Both the position numbers and the translations under genes were made by a program. 64,000 nucleotides of DNA from Kutzneria sp. CA-103260. GTDB lineage: Bacteria; Actinomycetota; Actinomycetes; Mycobacteriales; Pseudonocardiaceae. The notes beneath the pieces are model-generated. The model was given only the letters and a program-made list of their open reading frames with translations. It did no database searches and was not told where the DNA came from. Below, piece by piece: positions 41,816-50,798 of the stretch. Within the stretch, counting starts at the first letter, position 1; every line of letters begins with the position of its first letter. The stretch covers positions 8,184,001 to 8,248,000 of the forward strand of contig NZ_CP073318.1 in assembly GCF_018263855.1 (NCBI RefSeq), written 5' to 3'.

Positions 41816-43051
41816 TTGCGCATCCCTGCTCGGGCGCTGCTCGCGCTCGCATTCGTCGCGTCGCTGACGGCGTGCAAGTCGGCCACCGCCGCCGACGAAT
41901 CTCCGTCCACCGCGCCCACGACGCCCGCCATGTCGTCGGCGTCGACCGCGACCTCGGCCACCTCGGCCGCGCCGCCGACGACAACCACGACCACACCGAA
42001 GTCCCTTGTGGACAGTCTTACCGGCATGCCGCCGGTGTCCGACCCGCACAACGTCTACGCCAACGCGGGCCCGAACATGGTGCTGGACTCGGTGAAGCAG
42101 GACAAGCCGCTGGTCTACGTGCCGCACAGCGGATCCGGTGACGTGTGGGTGATCGACCCGGCGACGTTCCAGGTGGTCGCCAAGTACCCGGCGGGCAGGG
42201 AACTGCAGCACGTGGTGCCCTCGTTCGACATGCGCACCCTGTACGCCACCGACGACGAGGGCGATCACCTGCTGCCGTTCGATCCGCGGACCGGCAAGCC
42301 GGGCAAGCAGATCCCGGTCGTCGACCCGTACAACATGTACTTCACGCCGGACGGCAAGTTCGCCATCTCGGTGGCCGAGCGGTTGCGCAAGCTGGTCTGG
42401 TACGACCCGAACACCTGGAAGCAGCAGGACGAGACGGCGGCGCCGGACTGCGCCGGCATCGACCACGCCGACTTCAGCCCCGACGGCCGCACCGCGGTGT
42501 TCACCTGCGAGTTCGCCGGCCGGGTGGCGGTCGTCGACATCGCCTCGCACAAGCTGCTCCGGATGATCGACATGCCACAGCGGCACACCGTGATGGGGCC
42601 GCAGGACATCAAGCTGGCGCCGGACGGCTCCGTCTACTACATCGCCGACTCGGACGCGAACGGCCTGTGGGTGCTCGACGGCGCGGCGACGAAGGTGCTG
42701 CGCTTCATCCCGACCGGCGGTGGCGCGCACGGGCTCTACCTTTCCCGTGACGCCAAGCAGTTGTACGTCACCAACCGGCACGAGGGCTCGGTCAGCGTGC
42801 TCGACTCGTACACCGGCGCGGTGCAGACGAAGTGGAAGATCCCCGGCGGCGGCAGCCCGGACATGGGCAACGTGACCGCCGACGGCTCCCAGCTGTGGCT
42901 GTCCGGCCGCTACGACCGCGTCGTCTACGTTCTGTCCACAAAGGACGGATCGCTGCTCAAGAAGATCCCGGTCGGCAACCAGCCGCACGGGCTATGCGTG
43001 TGGCCCCTTCCGGGGCGGTACTCGCTTGGGCACACCGGCATTACCCGTTGA
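41816..43051 (+). CDS. Beta-propeller lipoprotein (YVTN family)
   Basis: 411 residues from TTG 41816, with GAGGTG seven bases upstream. Lipobox LTAC (C20), a Ser/Thr-rich linker to about residue 65, then seven-bladed propeller repeats: VYVPHSGSGDVWVIDPATFQ, LYATDDEGDHLLPFDP, AVFTCEFAGRVAVVDI, LYVTNRHEGSVSVLDSYTG, LWLSGRYDRVVYVLST. Extracellular, probably binding; no enzyme motif. It follows the deacetylase-like lipoprotein by four bases. Its 3' end overlaps a convergent Thr-rich frame by 60 bases. Confidence 0.87.
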   Translation: MRIPARALLALAFVASLTACKSATAADESPSTAPTTPAMSSASTATSATSAAPPTTTTTTPKSLVDSLTGMPPVSDPHNVYANAGPNMVLDSVKQDKPLVYVPHSGSGDVWVIDPATFQVVAKYPAGRELQHVVPSFDMRTLYATDDEGDHLLPFDPRTGKPGKQIPVVDPYNMYFTPDGKFAISVAERLRKLVWYDPNTWKQQDETAAPDCAGIDHADFSPDGRTAVFTCEFAGRVAVVDIASHKLLRMIDMPQRHTVMGPQDIKLAPDGSVYYIADSDANGLWVLDGAATKVLRFIPTGGGAHGLYLSRDAKQLYVTNRHEGSVSVLDSYTGAVQTKWKIPGGGSPDMGNVTADGSQLWLSGRYDRVVYVLSTKDGSLLKKIPVGNQPHGLCVWPLPGRYSLGHTGITR

Positions 43052-43555
43052 GGTAGGCGGCTTTGTCGTCGTGGCAACGGTTGTCGTCGACGACGGGGTG
43101 GTGGTCGTCGGCGACGTCGTGCTGCTAGCCGTAGTCGTGGTCTTCGGCGGCGTTGTCGTGGTGGTGGTTGTCGCCTCGGGTTTGGTCCGGCCCGTGCACT
43201 GCGTCGACGTTCCGGCGGCCCGCGTCGACGACGCAGCCACCACGGTCGCCGGCACGGTGACGGTGGTGGTCGTTTTCGGCGCAGCCGGCTTGCCGGTGTC
43301 GGGCTTGCGGAGGGCGAGCGGCTGCTCGGCGATCGTGCTGCCGGGCGGCTCCGTCGAGCTCTCCTCGGTTTCCAGCGCCGCCGTCTCGCTGGCCCTGGTC
43401 AGGTGCGGCAACCCGAACGACGGTCCGGCCGCCGGGTCGTCGTGGCCGATGAGCAGGGTGGTGAGCGCCGTCAGGCCGGCGAAGGCGGCGATGGGGGCGA
43501 TCACCACCGCGGCGAAGCATCCTCGACCGCTGGCTGGCAGTTCCCGATGAGTCAC
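42992..43555 (-). CDS. Threonine-rich membrane protein, hypothetical
   Basis: 187 residues from GTG 43555. One hydrophobic helix (about 13-37: CFAAVVIAPIAAFAGLTALTTLLIG) is followed by a long Thr/Pro/Ser-rich tail with several runs of four to seven threonines, like a wall-spanning stalk. The 3' end overlaps the propeller gene by 60 bases. The opposite strand is also open, but only as a valine-rich shadow. Real gene likely but not certain. Confidence 0.5.
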   Translation of the reverse strand: MTHRELPASGRGCFAAVVIAPIAAFAGLTALTTLLIGHDDPAAGPSFGLPHLTRASETAALETEESSTEPPGSTIAEQPLALRKPDTGKPAAPKTTTTVTVPATVVAASSTRAAGTSTQCTGRTKPEATTTTTTTPPKTTTTASSTTSPTTTTPSSTTTVATTTKPPTSTGNAGVPKRVPPRKGPHA

Positions 43556-43637
43556 ACGGTGATCATGGTGTACTCCGGCCGAGAGGGCAGCCGCACCTGT
43601 ATCGCTAGATCGGGTGATCATTCCACTTCGGACAGTG

Positions 43638-43672
43638 AGCGGCCCCCGACGCGGGACGCGCCGGAGGCCGCT
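43638..43672 (-). terminator. Hairpin after the carboxypeptidase gene
   Basis: Arms 43638-43653 and 43657-43672 are inverted copies with two mismatches and a 3-base loop, 17 bases beyond the M14 gene stop on the minus strand. Confidence 0.65.
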
Positions 43673-43688
43673 TTGTCGACAACGCGAC

Positions 43689-44999
43689 TTACTGCTTGTA
43701 CGGGGCGGCGGCCGCCTGGGCCGCGACGATGAAGGCGCCCTTCATGTCCGGCCAGAACTTGCTGTCCACGCACGAGTACTTCGGGAAGAAGCCGCCGCAG
43801 GTGCCGCTGGCCGCGCCGACCTCGATGGTGAAGCTGGCCACGCCGAGCGTGCCGTAGGTGAAGTCGTCGGTGGTGCCGGGCGTCTCGTAGCCGACGGTGC
43901 CGCCGTTGGTGTCGACGGTGTATCCGTTGGAGGCGGCCATCTTCTTGCCCAGCACCCGGTACTGCGCGTCGTTGGGCGAGGTCTTGTCGGTCCAGCCCCA
44001 GGGAATGATGATGTCGTTGCCGTAGCTGTGCATCGTGATCATCGTGCCGCGGGCGGTCACCGGCGCCGGGTCGTTGTCCCCGCTGCCGCGCTGCACCGGG
44101 TAGATGGACCGGAAGAACTTCTCCAGCCCGGTGACCTCCGGCTCGCTGCCCTTGGCCGGACCCTGGTAGGTCTCGGCGCACGGGTCGCTGGAGTCGCCGC
44201 CCCACTTGAAGGTGGAGTTGCGGTTGAGGTCGATGCCCACGTCGGTGCCGGTGCACGAGCCGTGGCTGTTGTCCTCGTTCTTGCGCTGCATCTTCGGCGA
44301 GTTGCCGCCGGAGGCCACCGCGTCGACGCCGTCCGGGTTGGCGATCGGGATCACCCACACCTCGGTGGTGTCCAGAATGGACGTTGCCGTGCTGTCGGAG
44401 CCGTATCCGTTGACCAGGTAGTCGATCCAGCGCCAGGCCAGCTCGCCGGTGGAGATCTCACGGGCGTGGATCTGGGCCATCAGCGTGAACTTGGGCTTGG
44501 GCGAGGTGGTGGACAGCGCGCAGTCGCCGGTCTTCTTCTTGGTCAGGCAGATGGCCTCGATGTCGTGGCCGCCCTTGCCCTTGGCCTTCAGCCACGAGTC
44601 GCCGATGTCGTACACCGTGGCCAGGTCCGGGTGCGCGCTCGCGACCTGGCTGAGGTGCTGCTCCTGGCTGGCCACGGTCCGGTAGCCGCCGTAGAAGGTG
44701 CCGGCGGCCAGGGAGCGCTGCGCGGGCAGGTCCTTGTAGATCGTGTCGAACTCGGTCGGCCGATATCCCAAGTCGCGCAACGACTGCGCGGTCTGGTTGG
44801 TGCCGGTCACGTAGGCGACGCCGTCGCCACCGGTCTCGGCCACGTCGAAGCCGGCGGCGACGAGTTGGTTGACCTGGTCACCGGTGACCGGCACGCTCCA
44901 CATCACCGGCGTGTCGTCGCCGGCGGCCGCGGAGGCGGATCCGACGAGCAGCAGTGCGGCGACTCCGGCGGCGATGCGGATCAGGGCGCGTGGCCTCAT
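43689..44999 (-). CDS. Secreted M14 zinc carboxypeptidase
   Basis: 436 residues from ATG 44999 with AGGAG upstream. A signal peptide (1-25, ending SASAAAG) and a propeptide-like region to about 100 precede the M14 domain. Zinc ligands: HAREIS (H and E), MHSYGN (His). The catalytic Glu lies in SFTIEVG, and substrate-binding residues in GIDLNRNSTFKW (N, R). Secreted digestion of C-terminal residues of proteins. A palindromic site lies in its promoter. Confidence 0.94.
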   Translation of the reverse strand: MRPRALIRIAAGVAALLLVGSASAAAGDDTPVMWSVPVTGDQVNQLVAAGFDVAETGGDGVAYVTGTNQTAQSLRDLGYRPTEFDTIYKDLPAQRSLAAGTFYGGYRTVASQEQHLSQVASAHPDLATVYDIGDSWLKAKGKGGHDIEAICLTKKKTGDCALSTTSPKPKFTLMAQIHAREISTGELAWRWIDYLVNGYGSDSTATSILDTTEVWVIPIANPDGVDAVASGGNSPKMQRKNEDNSHGSCTGTDVGIDLNRNSTFKWGGDSSDPCAETYQGPAKGSEPEVTGLEKFFRSIYPVQRGSGDNDPAPVTARGTMITMHSYGNDIIIPWGWTDKTSPNDAQYRVLGKKMAASNGYTVDTNGGTVGYETPGTTDDFTYGTLGVASFTIEVGAASGTCGGFFPKYSCVDSKFWPDMKGAFIVAAQAAAAPYKQ

Positions 45000-45033
45000 G
45001 GCGGCTCCTCACATCGGAATGGCGCCGCGTAAC

Positions 45034-45050
45034 CATACCGACACGGTATG
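45034..45050. promoter_or_regulatory. CATACCG-TGT/ACA-CGGTATG palindrome upstream of the carboxypeptidase
   Basis: Perfect 7-bp arms (45034-45040 and 45044-45050) with a 3-base spacer lie 35 bases before the M14 start. TATGGT on the minus strand overlaps one arm and is a plausible -10. Probable operator; regulator unknown. Confidence 0.55.
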
Positions 45051-45059
45051 TGCGCCTGA

Positions 45060-46694
45060 CTACCCGCCGTTCGTCTGGTTCGCCCGGAGGATCTCCACTG
45101 CCCGTTCCCGCATCTCGACCTTGCGGATCTTGCCGGTCACCGTCATCGGGAACTCGTCGACCACGTGCACGTAGCGGGGAATCTTGTAGTGGGCCAGCTT
45201 TCCGGCGCAGTACGCGCGCATCGCCTCGACAGTGATCGGCTCGGCCCCGGGGCGCAGCCGGATCCAGGCCATCAACTCCTCGCCGTAGCGCTCGTCGGGC
45301 ACGCCGATCACCTGCGCGTCCAACACATCCGGGTGGGTGTAGAGGAATTCCTCCACCTCACGCGGATAGACGTTCTCGCCGCCGCGGATGACCATGTCCT
45401 TGATCCGGCCGGTGATCGCGACATAGCCGTCGTCGTCCATCACGGCCAGGTCGCCGGTGTGCATCCAGCGGGCCGCGTCGATCACCTCGGCGGTCTTGTC
45501 CGGCTGGCCCCAGTAGCCGAGCATCACCGAGTAGCCGCGGGTGCACAGCTCGCCCTGCTCGCCGCGGGCCGCGGTGAGGCCGGTGACCGGGTCGACGATC
45601 TTGACCTCCAGGTGCGGGTGCACCCGGCCGACCGTGGCCACCCGGCGGTCCACCGAGTCGTCGGCGCGGGTCTGGGTGGACACCGGGGAGGTCTCGGTCA
45701 TGCCGTAGCAGATGGTCACCTCGGTCATGCCCATCCGGTCGATGACCTGCTTCATCACCTCGACCGGGCACGGCGAGCCGGCCATGATGCCGGTGCGCAG
45801 GCTGGACAGGTCGTGGTCGGCGAAGTCGGGCAGGGCCAGCTCGGCGATGAACATCGTCGGCACGCCGTAGAGCGACGTGCAGCGCTCGGCCTGCACGGCG
45901 TCCAAAGTGGACTTCGCGTCGAACGCCGGCGCCGGGATCACCATGCAGGCGCCGTGCGTGGTCGCGCCGAGATTGCCCATCACCATGCCGAAGCAGTGGT
46001 AGAAGGGCACCGGGATGCAGACCCGGTCCTGCTCGGTGTAGCCGCAGAGCTCGCCGACGAAGAAGCCGTTGTTGAGGATGTTGTGGTGCGACAGGGTCGC
46101 GCCCTTGGGGAAGCCGGTGGTGCCCGAGGTGTACTGGATGTTGATCGGGTCGTCCGGCGAGAGCCGGATCTCCTTGAGCGCGCCGCGATCCGCCCGCTTG
46201 CCGGTCTCGACCAGCTCCGTCCACTCCGGACGGCCGATCAGCAGGACCGTGGCCAGGGCCGGGCAGTTCGGCCGCACCTCGTTGATCATCGCCTCGTAGT
46301 CGGAGGTCTTGAACGTCGGCGTGGCGATCAGCGTGGCCACCTCGGCCTGGTTGAGCACGAACTCCAGCTCGTGCACGCGGTAGGCCGGGTTGATGTTGAC
46401 CAGGATCGCGCCCAGCTTCGCCGTGGCGTACTGGGCCAGCACCCACTCGGCGCAGTTCGGGGCCCAGATGCCGACCCGGTCGCCCTTGGCCACGCCGAGA
46501 GCCCGCAGGCCGAGCGCCACCGCGTCCACGTCCGCCGCCAGCTCCGCGTACGTCCACCGCCGACCGGAGGCCCGCTCGACCAGCGCGTCCCGGTCGCCGA
46601 CCCGGGCGACCGTGCGGTCCAGGTTGTCGCCGATGGTGTCGCCGAGCAGCGACACGTCCGAGGTTCCTGAGGCGTATGCGGGCAGTGCGACCAT
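45060..46694 (-). CDS. Fatty acyl-CoA/AMP ligase (FadD-like)
   Basis: 544 residues from ATG 46694; ATG 46703 is in frame, but GAGG is better spaced for the inner one. ANL superfamily: P-loop YTSGTTGFPKG, CYGMTETSP, the hinge TGDLAVMDDDGYVAITGRIKD and the catalytic C-terminal lysine in TVTGKIRK. Activates a fatty acid or related carboxylate with ATP and CoA. Medium-to-long-chain substrate likely, not determinable. Stands alone on the minus strand. Confidence 0.94.
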   Translation of the reverse strand: MVALPAYASGTSDVSLLGDTIGDNLDRTVARVGDRDALVERASGRRWTYAELAADVDAVALGLRALGVAKGDRVGIWAPNCAEWVLAQYATAKLGAILVNINPAYRVHELEFVLNQAEVATLIATPTFKTSDYEAMINEVRPNCPALATVLLIGRPEWTELVETGKRADRGALKEIRLSPDDPINIQYTSGTTGFPKGATLSHHNILNNGFFVGELCGYTEQDRVCIPVPFYHCFGMVMGNLGATTHGACMVIPAPAFDAKSTLDAVQAERCTSLYGVPTMFIAELALPDFADHDLSSLRTGIMAGSPCPVEVMKQVIDRMGMTEVTICYGMTETSPVSTQTRADDSVDRRVATVGRVHPHLEVKIVDPVTGLTAARGEQGELCTRGYSVMLGYWGQPDKTAEVIDAARWMHTGDLAVMDDDGYVAITGRIKDMVIRGGENVYPREVEEFLYTHPDVLDAQVIGVPDERYGEELMAWIRLRPGAEPITVEAMRAYCAGKLAHYKIPRYVHVVDEFPMTVTGKIRKVEMRERAVEILRANQTNGG

Positions 46695-46777
46695 GCGGCC
46701 CATCCTCGCCTGTGACGGGCGCCACTGCCACCCCCGAGCGGGGGTAGGCCGGTCAGAGCACGCGCGATAATCGAGGA

Positions 46778-47218
46778 ATGATCGAGGTCAGTCCACTACG
46801 GTCGGAGGATCGCGCCCGCTGGGAGGCATTGGCGCGCGGATACAAGCGGTTCTACCGGACCGAGGTGTCCGACGAGGGTTATGAGCGGACCTGGCAGCGG
46901 CTGCTGCGGGCCGAGGACGTGTTCGGCAGTGCCGCCCGGCTCGGCGACGGGCAAGTCATCGGCATCGTCCACTACCTGTTCCAGGCCAACCCATGGGCGC
47001 CGGCGTCATGCTATCTGCAGGATCTGTTCGTGGACGAGGCCGCGCGGGGCCATGGAGCGGCGCGGGCGATGATCGAGCACGTCGCCGGGGTGGCCCGGGA
47101 CCGGGGCGCGGCCCGTCTCTACTGGCACACCCAGCAGGACAACGAGCCAGCCCGCGCGCTCTACGACAAGATGGCCGCCTTTCGCGGCTTCATCAGCTAC
47201 GACCGGCTGCTCGGTTAG
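46778..47218 (+). CDS. GNAT N-acetyltransferase
   Basis: 146 residues, ATG 46778. Acetyl-CoA-binding motif A is LFVDEAARGHGAARAMIEHV (RGHGAA), with motif B YWHTQQDNEPARALYDKM. Acceptor unknown. Divergent from the FadD gene; its stop overlaps the convergent phosphoesterase by four bases. Confidence 0.92.
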   Translation: MIEVSPLRSEDRARWEALARGYKRFYRTEVSDEGYERTWQRLLRAEDVFGSAARLGDGQVIGIVHYLFQANPWAPASCYLQDLFVDEAARGHGAARAMIEHVAGVARDRGAARLYWHTQQDNEPARALYDKMAAFRGFISYDRLLG

Positions 47219-48063
47219 AGCTCGACGACCAGGCAGGGGCCGCCGTCGAACAGACCGCCGTCGACAGCGAGGACCTTGTCGTCAGCGTAGGAGAGCGGGC
47301 CCTCGACCTGTTCGGGTTCGATGCCGAGCTGGTCGGCGATGATGCTGTGGCCGTGCACGATGCGCTTGCCGCCGAACTTGCCCATGATCTCGTCGGCGGT
47401 CTGGGCGCCGGTGGCGCCGCGGAAGGCGAAGCGGGTGGTCATCTTGTGCCAGCAGTCCCACCAGGAGGTGAGCTCGCGGCCCTGCATGATGGCCTTGACG
47501 GCGGCGTTGACCTCGTCGACCGAGTCGCCCCAGGACAGGTAGGCGGTGGTGTCGGAGTGCAGCAGCAGGTGCTCGTCGACGACCACGGCGACGGGGCGGT
47601 CGGTGAGCCAGCGGACGTGGCGGTCGGTGAGCCGGGTCTGGTCGGACAGCTGCCCGCCGTTGAGGTGCCAGCTGCGGGCGAAGCTGCGGAAGCCGTAGTC
47701 CGAGGGCACCGGGGTGTCGCCGAACAGGTGCATGCCGAGCAGCAGGACCTCGTGGTTGCCGAGCAGGGAGCCGACGAAGCCGCCGGCCCGGTCGGCCTGG
47801 TCGGACAGGCGCATGACGAGCTCGATGACGCCGATGCCGTCGGGCCCGCGGTCGACGAAGTCGCCGAGGAACCACAGGCGGTGCCGGCCGCCGGACCACT
47901 GGCCCTCGGGGGTGGTCAGCCCGGCGGTGTGCAGTGCGGTGATCAGCTCGGAGAGGTGGCCATGCACGTCACCGACCACGAACACCGACTCATCCCGTTC
48001 GTCGTCGCCCACGGTGGCCACGATAGGCGGTCGGACCCGTCGGCCGCCGGGCGGACCGGTCAC
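47215..48063 (-). CDS. Calcineurin-like metallophosphoesterase
   Basis: 282 residues from GTG 48063 (a GTG 14 codons later is possible). Metal motifs in order: GDVHGH, GDFVDRGPDG, GNHE, and the late GGKRIVHGHS (GHxH-like). The set is complete for a dinuclear phosphatase of the PPP-like/ApaH group. Substrate unknown. Confidence 0.92.
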   Translation of the reverse strand: MTGPPGGRRVRPPIVATVGDDERDESVFVVGDVHGHLSELITALHTAGLTTPEGQWSGGRHRLWFLGDFVDRGPDGIGVIELVMRLSDQADRAGGFVGSLLGNHEVLLLGMHLFGDTPVPSDYGFRSFARSWHLNGGQLSDQTRLTDRHVRWLTDRPVAVVVDEHLLLHSDTTAYLSWGDSVDEVNAAVKAIMQGRELTSWWDCWHKMTTRFAFRGATGAQTADEIMGKFGGKRIVHGHSIIADQLGIEPEQVEGPLSYADDKVLAVDGGLFDGGPCLVVEL

Positions 48064-48130
48064 CGGAGCGTATCGAAATGATCTCCGTGAGCTGGGGATT
48101 CTTGGTTTCGAACGGACCGCAGGCGGGTGG

Positions 48131-48928
48131 TCACCGTGCGTGCTTGAAGGGGTCGGCGGCGCTGCCGACGAGCTGGGCGATGGACTCGATCACCATGGTC
48201 GGCCGGTACGGGAAGCGCTCGGCGGTGTCGGCCCCGGAGATGCCGGACAGCACCAGGATGGTCTGCAGGCCGGCCTCCAGGCCGGACCGCACGTCGGTGT
48301 CCATCCGGTCGCCGATCATGAGGGTGCTCTCGGAGTGCGCTCCGATGGCCCGCAGCGCGGACCGCATCATCAGCGGGTTGGGCTTGCCGACGTAGTAGGG
48401 CTCGCGGCCGGTGGCCCGGGCGATCAGCGCGGCCACCGAGCCGGTGGCCGGCAGCAGGCCCTCCCGGGACGGGCCGGTCTCGTCGGGGTTGGTGGCGATG
48501 AACCGGGCGCCGGCGTCGACCAGCCGGATGGCCTTGGTGATGGCCTCGAAGCTGTAGGTCCGGGTCTCGCCCAGCACGACGTAGTCGGGGTCGCTGTCGG
48601 TCAGCACGTACCCGATCGAGTGCAGGGCGGTGGTCAGGCCGGCCTCGCCGATGACGTAGGCCGAGCCGCCGGGCCGCTGGGTGTCGAGGAACTTGGCGGT
48701 GGCCAGCGCCGAGGTCCAGATGGCCGACTCGGGCACGTCGATGCCGGTGCGCAGCAGCCGGGCCCGCAGGTCGCGGGCGGTGTAGATGGAGTTGTTGGTG
48801 AGCAGCATGAACGGGATCTCCTGGTCCCGCAGCTCCTCCAGGAACTGGTCCGCGCCGGGGATGATGTGGTCCTCGTGGACCAGCACGCCGTCCATGTCCA
48901 TCAGGTAGTTCCAGGCCATGGACGTCAT
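48131..48928 (-). CDS. HAD-IIA (NagD-type) phosphatase
   Basis: 265 residues from ATG 48928, overlapping the modC stop (ATGA). HAD motifs: YLMDMDGVLVHE (I), LLTNNS (II), VGKPNPLMM (III lysine) and MIGDRMDTDVRSGLEAG (IV), with the C2 cap between II and III. Broad sugar- or nucleotide-phosphate phosphatase by family. Coupled to modC, although no link to molybdate is known. Confidence 0.93.
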   Translation of the reverse strand: MTSMAWNYLMDMDGVLVHEDHIIPGADQFLEELRDQEIPFMLLTNNSIYTARDLRARLLRTGIDVPESAIWTSALATAKFLDTQRPGGSAYVIGEAGLTTALHSIGYVLTDSDPDYVVLGETRTYSFEAITKAIRLVDAGARFIATNPDETGPSREGLLPATGSVAALIARATGREPYYVGKPNPLMMRSALRAIGAHSESTLMIGDRMDTDVRSGLEAGLQTILVLSGISGADTAERFPYRPTMVIESIAQLVGSAADPFKHAR

Positions 48929-50019
48929 GATCCCCCGGCGACCGGGTGCAGGGCCACCTCGGCCGCCTTGACGGCGAGCCAAATCCGGGTGCCGGGCTCG
49001 ATGCCCAGGTCGGCGACGGCGGCGGCGGTCAGGTCGGCGGCCAGCCCGTCCACCCACAACGGGCCGTCGACGGCGCGGGCGGCACGCAGCCGGATCAGGT
49101 CGCCGTGCGGCTCCAGGCCGCCGACGACCGCGCCGAACACGTTGCGGGGGCTGCCGGCGGGTGGCTCGACGTGCACGGCGACCGCGGCCGGCGCGAAGAC
49201 GGCGACGGCGGGCGAGCCCTCGTCGATGGGCTCGGGGACGTGTCCGCTGAGGACGAGGTCCTCGGCGACCAGCCCGGACGGCCCGTAGACGCCGGGCACG
49301 AGGTCGAGGCCGGCGATCCGGGCGGTGAAGGCGGTGCGGGGCCGGCCGAGCACGGCCCGGGTCTCGCCCTGCTCGACGATCCGACCGTCGGCGAGCACGA
49401 TGACCCGGTCGGCCAGCACCAGGGCGTCCAACGGGTCGTGGGTGACGAGCAAGGCCGTGCGGGACGAGTTTCGGAGTACCCGCCGGAGCATGGCCCGCAG
49501 CGCTGGGGCGGCGTCGACGTCAAGCGCGGCAAAGGGTTCGTCGAGCAGCAGCAGTTCCGGCTCGGAGGCCAGTGCCCGGGCGACGGCGACGCGTTGGGCC
49601 TGCCCGCCGGAAAGCTGGCTGGGCCGTCGCGCACCGAACTCGGCGGCGTCCACATCGGACAAAAGCTGCGAAACCAGGGCGTTGGCGTCATGCCGGGACA
49701 CGCCCCGGGAACGCGGTCCGAACGCGACGTTGGCGGCGACGGTCAGGTGCGGGAACAGCAGCGGATCCTGCGCCAGCAGGCCGATTCCCCGCAGGTGGGG
49801 CGGCACGTGCACACCCTTGGCGGCGTCGTTGAGCACCCGGCCGCCGAGCTCGATCCGCCCCTCGTCGGGGCGCAGCAGCCCGGCCAGCGCCGACAGCAGG
49901 GTGGACTTGCCGGCGCCGTTGCGGCCGAGCACCGCCACCACTTCGCCGTCAGCTACGGACAGTTGTAGAGACAGGGCAAAGGAATCGCGGCGAACGGTGA
50001 GGTCGAGATCGAGGCTCAC
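48925..50019 (-). CDS. modC: Molybdate ABC transporter ATPase
   Basis: 364 residues from GTG 50019. Walker A GRNGAGKST, signature LSGGQAQRVAVARAL, Walker B LLLLDEPFAALD and switch His VTHD are intact. The C-terminal third is a regulatory TOBE region (SPRNVFGAVVGGLEPHGDLIRLR) that senses molybdate. The start overlaps the modB stop by four bases. Confidence 0.95.
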   Translation of the reverse strand: MSLDLDLTVRRDSFALSLQLSVADGEVVAVLGRNGAGKSTLLSALAGLLRPDEGRIELGGRVLNDAAKGVHVPPHLRGIGLLAQDPLLFPHLTVAANVAFGPRSRGVSRHDANALVSQLLSDVDAAEFGARRPSQLSGGQAQRVAVARALASEPELLLLDEPFAALDVDAAPALRAMLRRVLRNSSRTALLVTHDPLDALVLADRVIVLADGRIVEQGETRAVLGRPRTAFTARIAGLDLVPGVYGPSGLVAEDLVLSGHVPEPIDEGSPAVAVFAPAAVAVHVEPPAGSPRNVFGAVVGGLEPHGDLIRLRAARAVDGPLWVDGLAADLTAAAVADLGIEPGTRIWLAVKAAEVALHPVAGGS

Positions 50020-50798
50020 AGGCGGCCCTCGATCGACCTCGGCCGGGCCACGGCGATCACCACGATCGCCAGCACGACCAGCAGCAGCGACACCGCGACG
50101 GCGGCATCCACATCGGACTGTGACTGCTCGTAGACCAACAGTGGCAGGGTTTGCGTTGTGCCCTCAAGGTTTCCGGCAAAGGTGATGGTGGCCCCGAACT
50201 CTCCCAGCGACCGGGCGAACGCCAGCACCAGCGAGGATCCCAGGGATGGCAACAACAACGGCACGGTGACCCGCCGGAACACCGTCCACGGCGCGGCGCC
50301 GAGCGTCGCGGCCACGGCCTCGTAGCGCTCGCCAGCGTTGCGCAGCGCGCCCTCCAGGCCGATCACCAGGAACGGCATGGCGACAAACGTCTGGGCGATG
50401 ATCACCGCGGCCGTGGTGTACGGCAGCCGCAGCCCGAACAGGCCCAGCACCTGACCACCGAATCCGTTACGCCCCAACAGGTACAGCAGCGCCAGGCCGC
50501 CGACGACCGGCGGCAGCACGAGCGGCAGCAGCACGATGGCCCGCAGCAGCCGCAGCCCCGGCAGCCGCCCGCGGGCCAGCACGACCGCGAGCGGACCGCC
50601 GAACACCAGCGACAGCAGCGTGGCGGCCACACCCGTCCGCACCGAGAGCCACAGGGCTTCCAGCGCGGCCGGGCTGACCACCAGCGCCGGCAGCTGGCCG
50701 AGGTCGCTGCGGGCCACCAGACCGATGACCGGCAGCACGACCAGGGCCAGCGCCAGCGCCGCCGGGATCCAGAGCAGGACCGGGACGGACCGTCTCAC
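50016..50798 (-). CDS. modB: Molybdate ABC transporter permease
   Basis: 260 residues from GTG 50798, overlapping the modA stop by four bases. Longer frames reading back into modA are artefacts. Six helices with the EAA loop (EAVAATLGAAPWTVFRRVTVPLLLPS) and the ModB-specific SLGEFGATITFAGN. Works with ModA and ModC in molybdate import. Confidence 0.95.
   Translation of the reverse strand: MRRSVPVLLWIPAALALALVVLPVIGLVARSDLGQLPALVVSPAALEALWLSVRTGVAATLLSLVFGGPLAVVLARGRLPGLRLLRAIVLLPLVLPPVVGGLALLYLLGRNGFGGQVLGLFGLRLPYTTAAVIIAQTFVAMPFLVIGLEGALRNAGERYEAVAATLGAAPWTVFRRVTVPLLLPSLGSSLVLAFARSLGEFGATITFAGNLEGTTQTLPLLVYEQSQSDVDAAVAVSLLLVVLAIVVIAVARPRSIEGRL

Noticed and set aside
42992..43621. Val-rich plus-strand frame 43026-43550
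   Set aside because: It is the complement of threonine codon runs (ACC/ACG) in the minus-strand Thr-rich protein, with no sensible domain.
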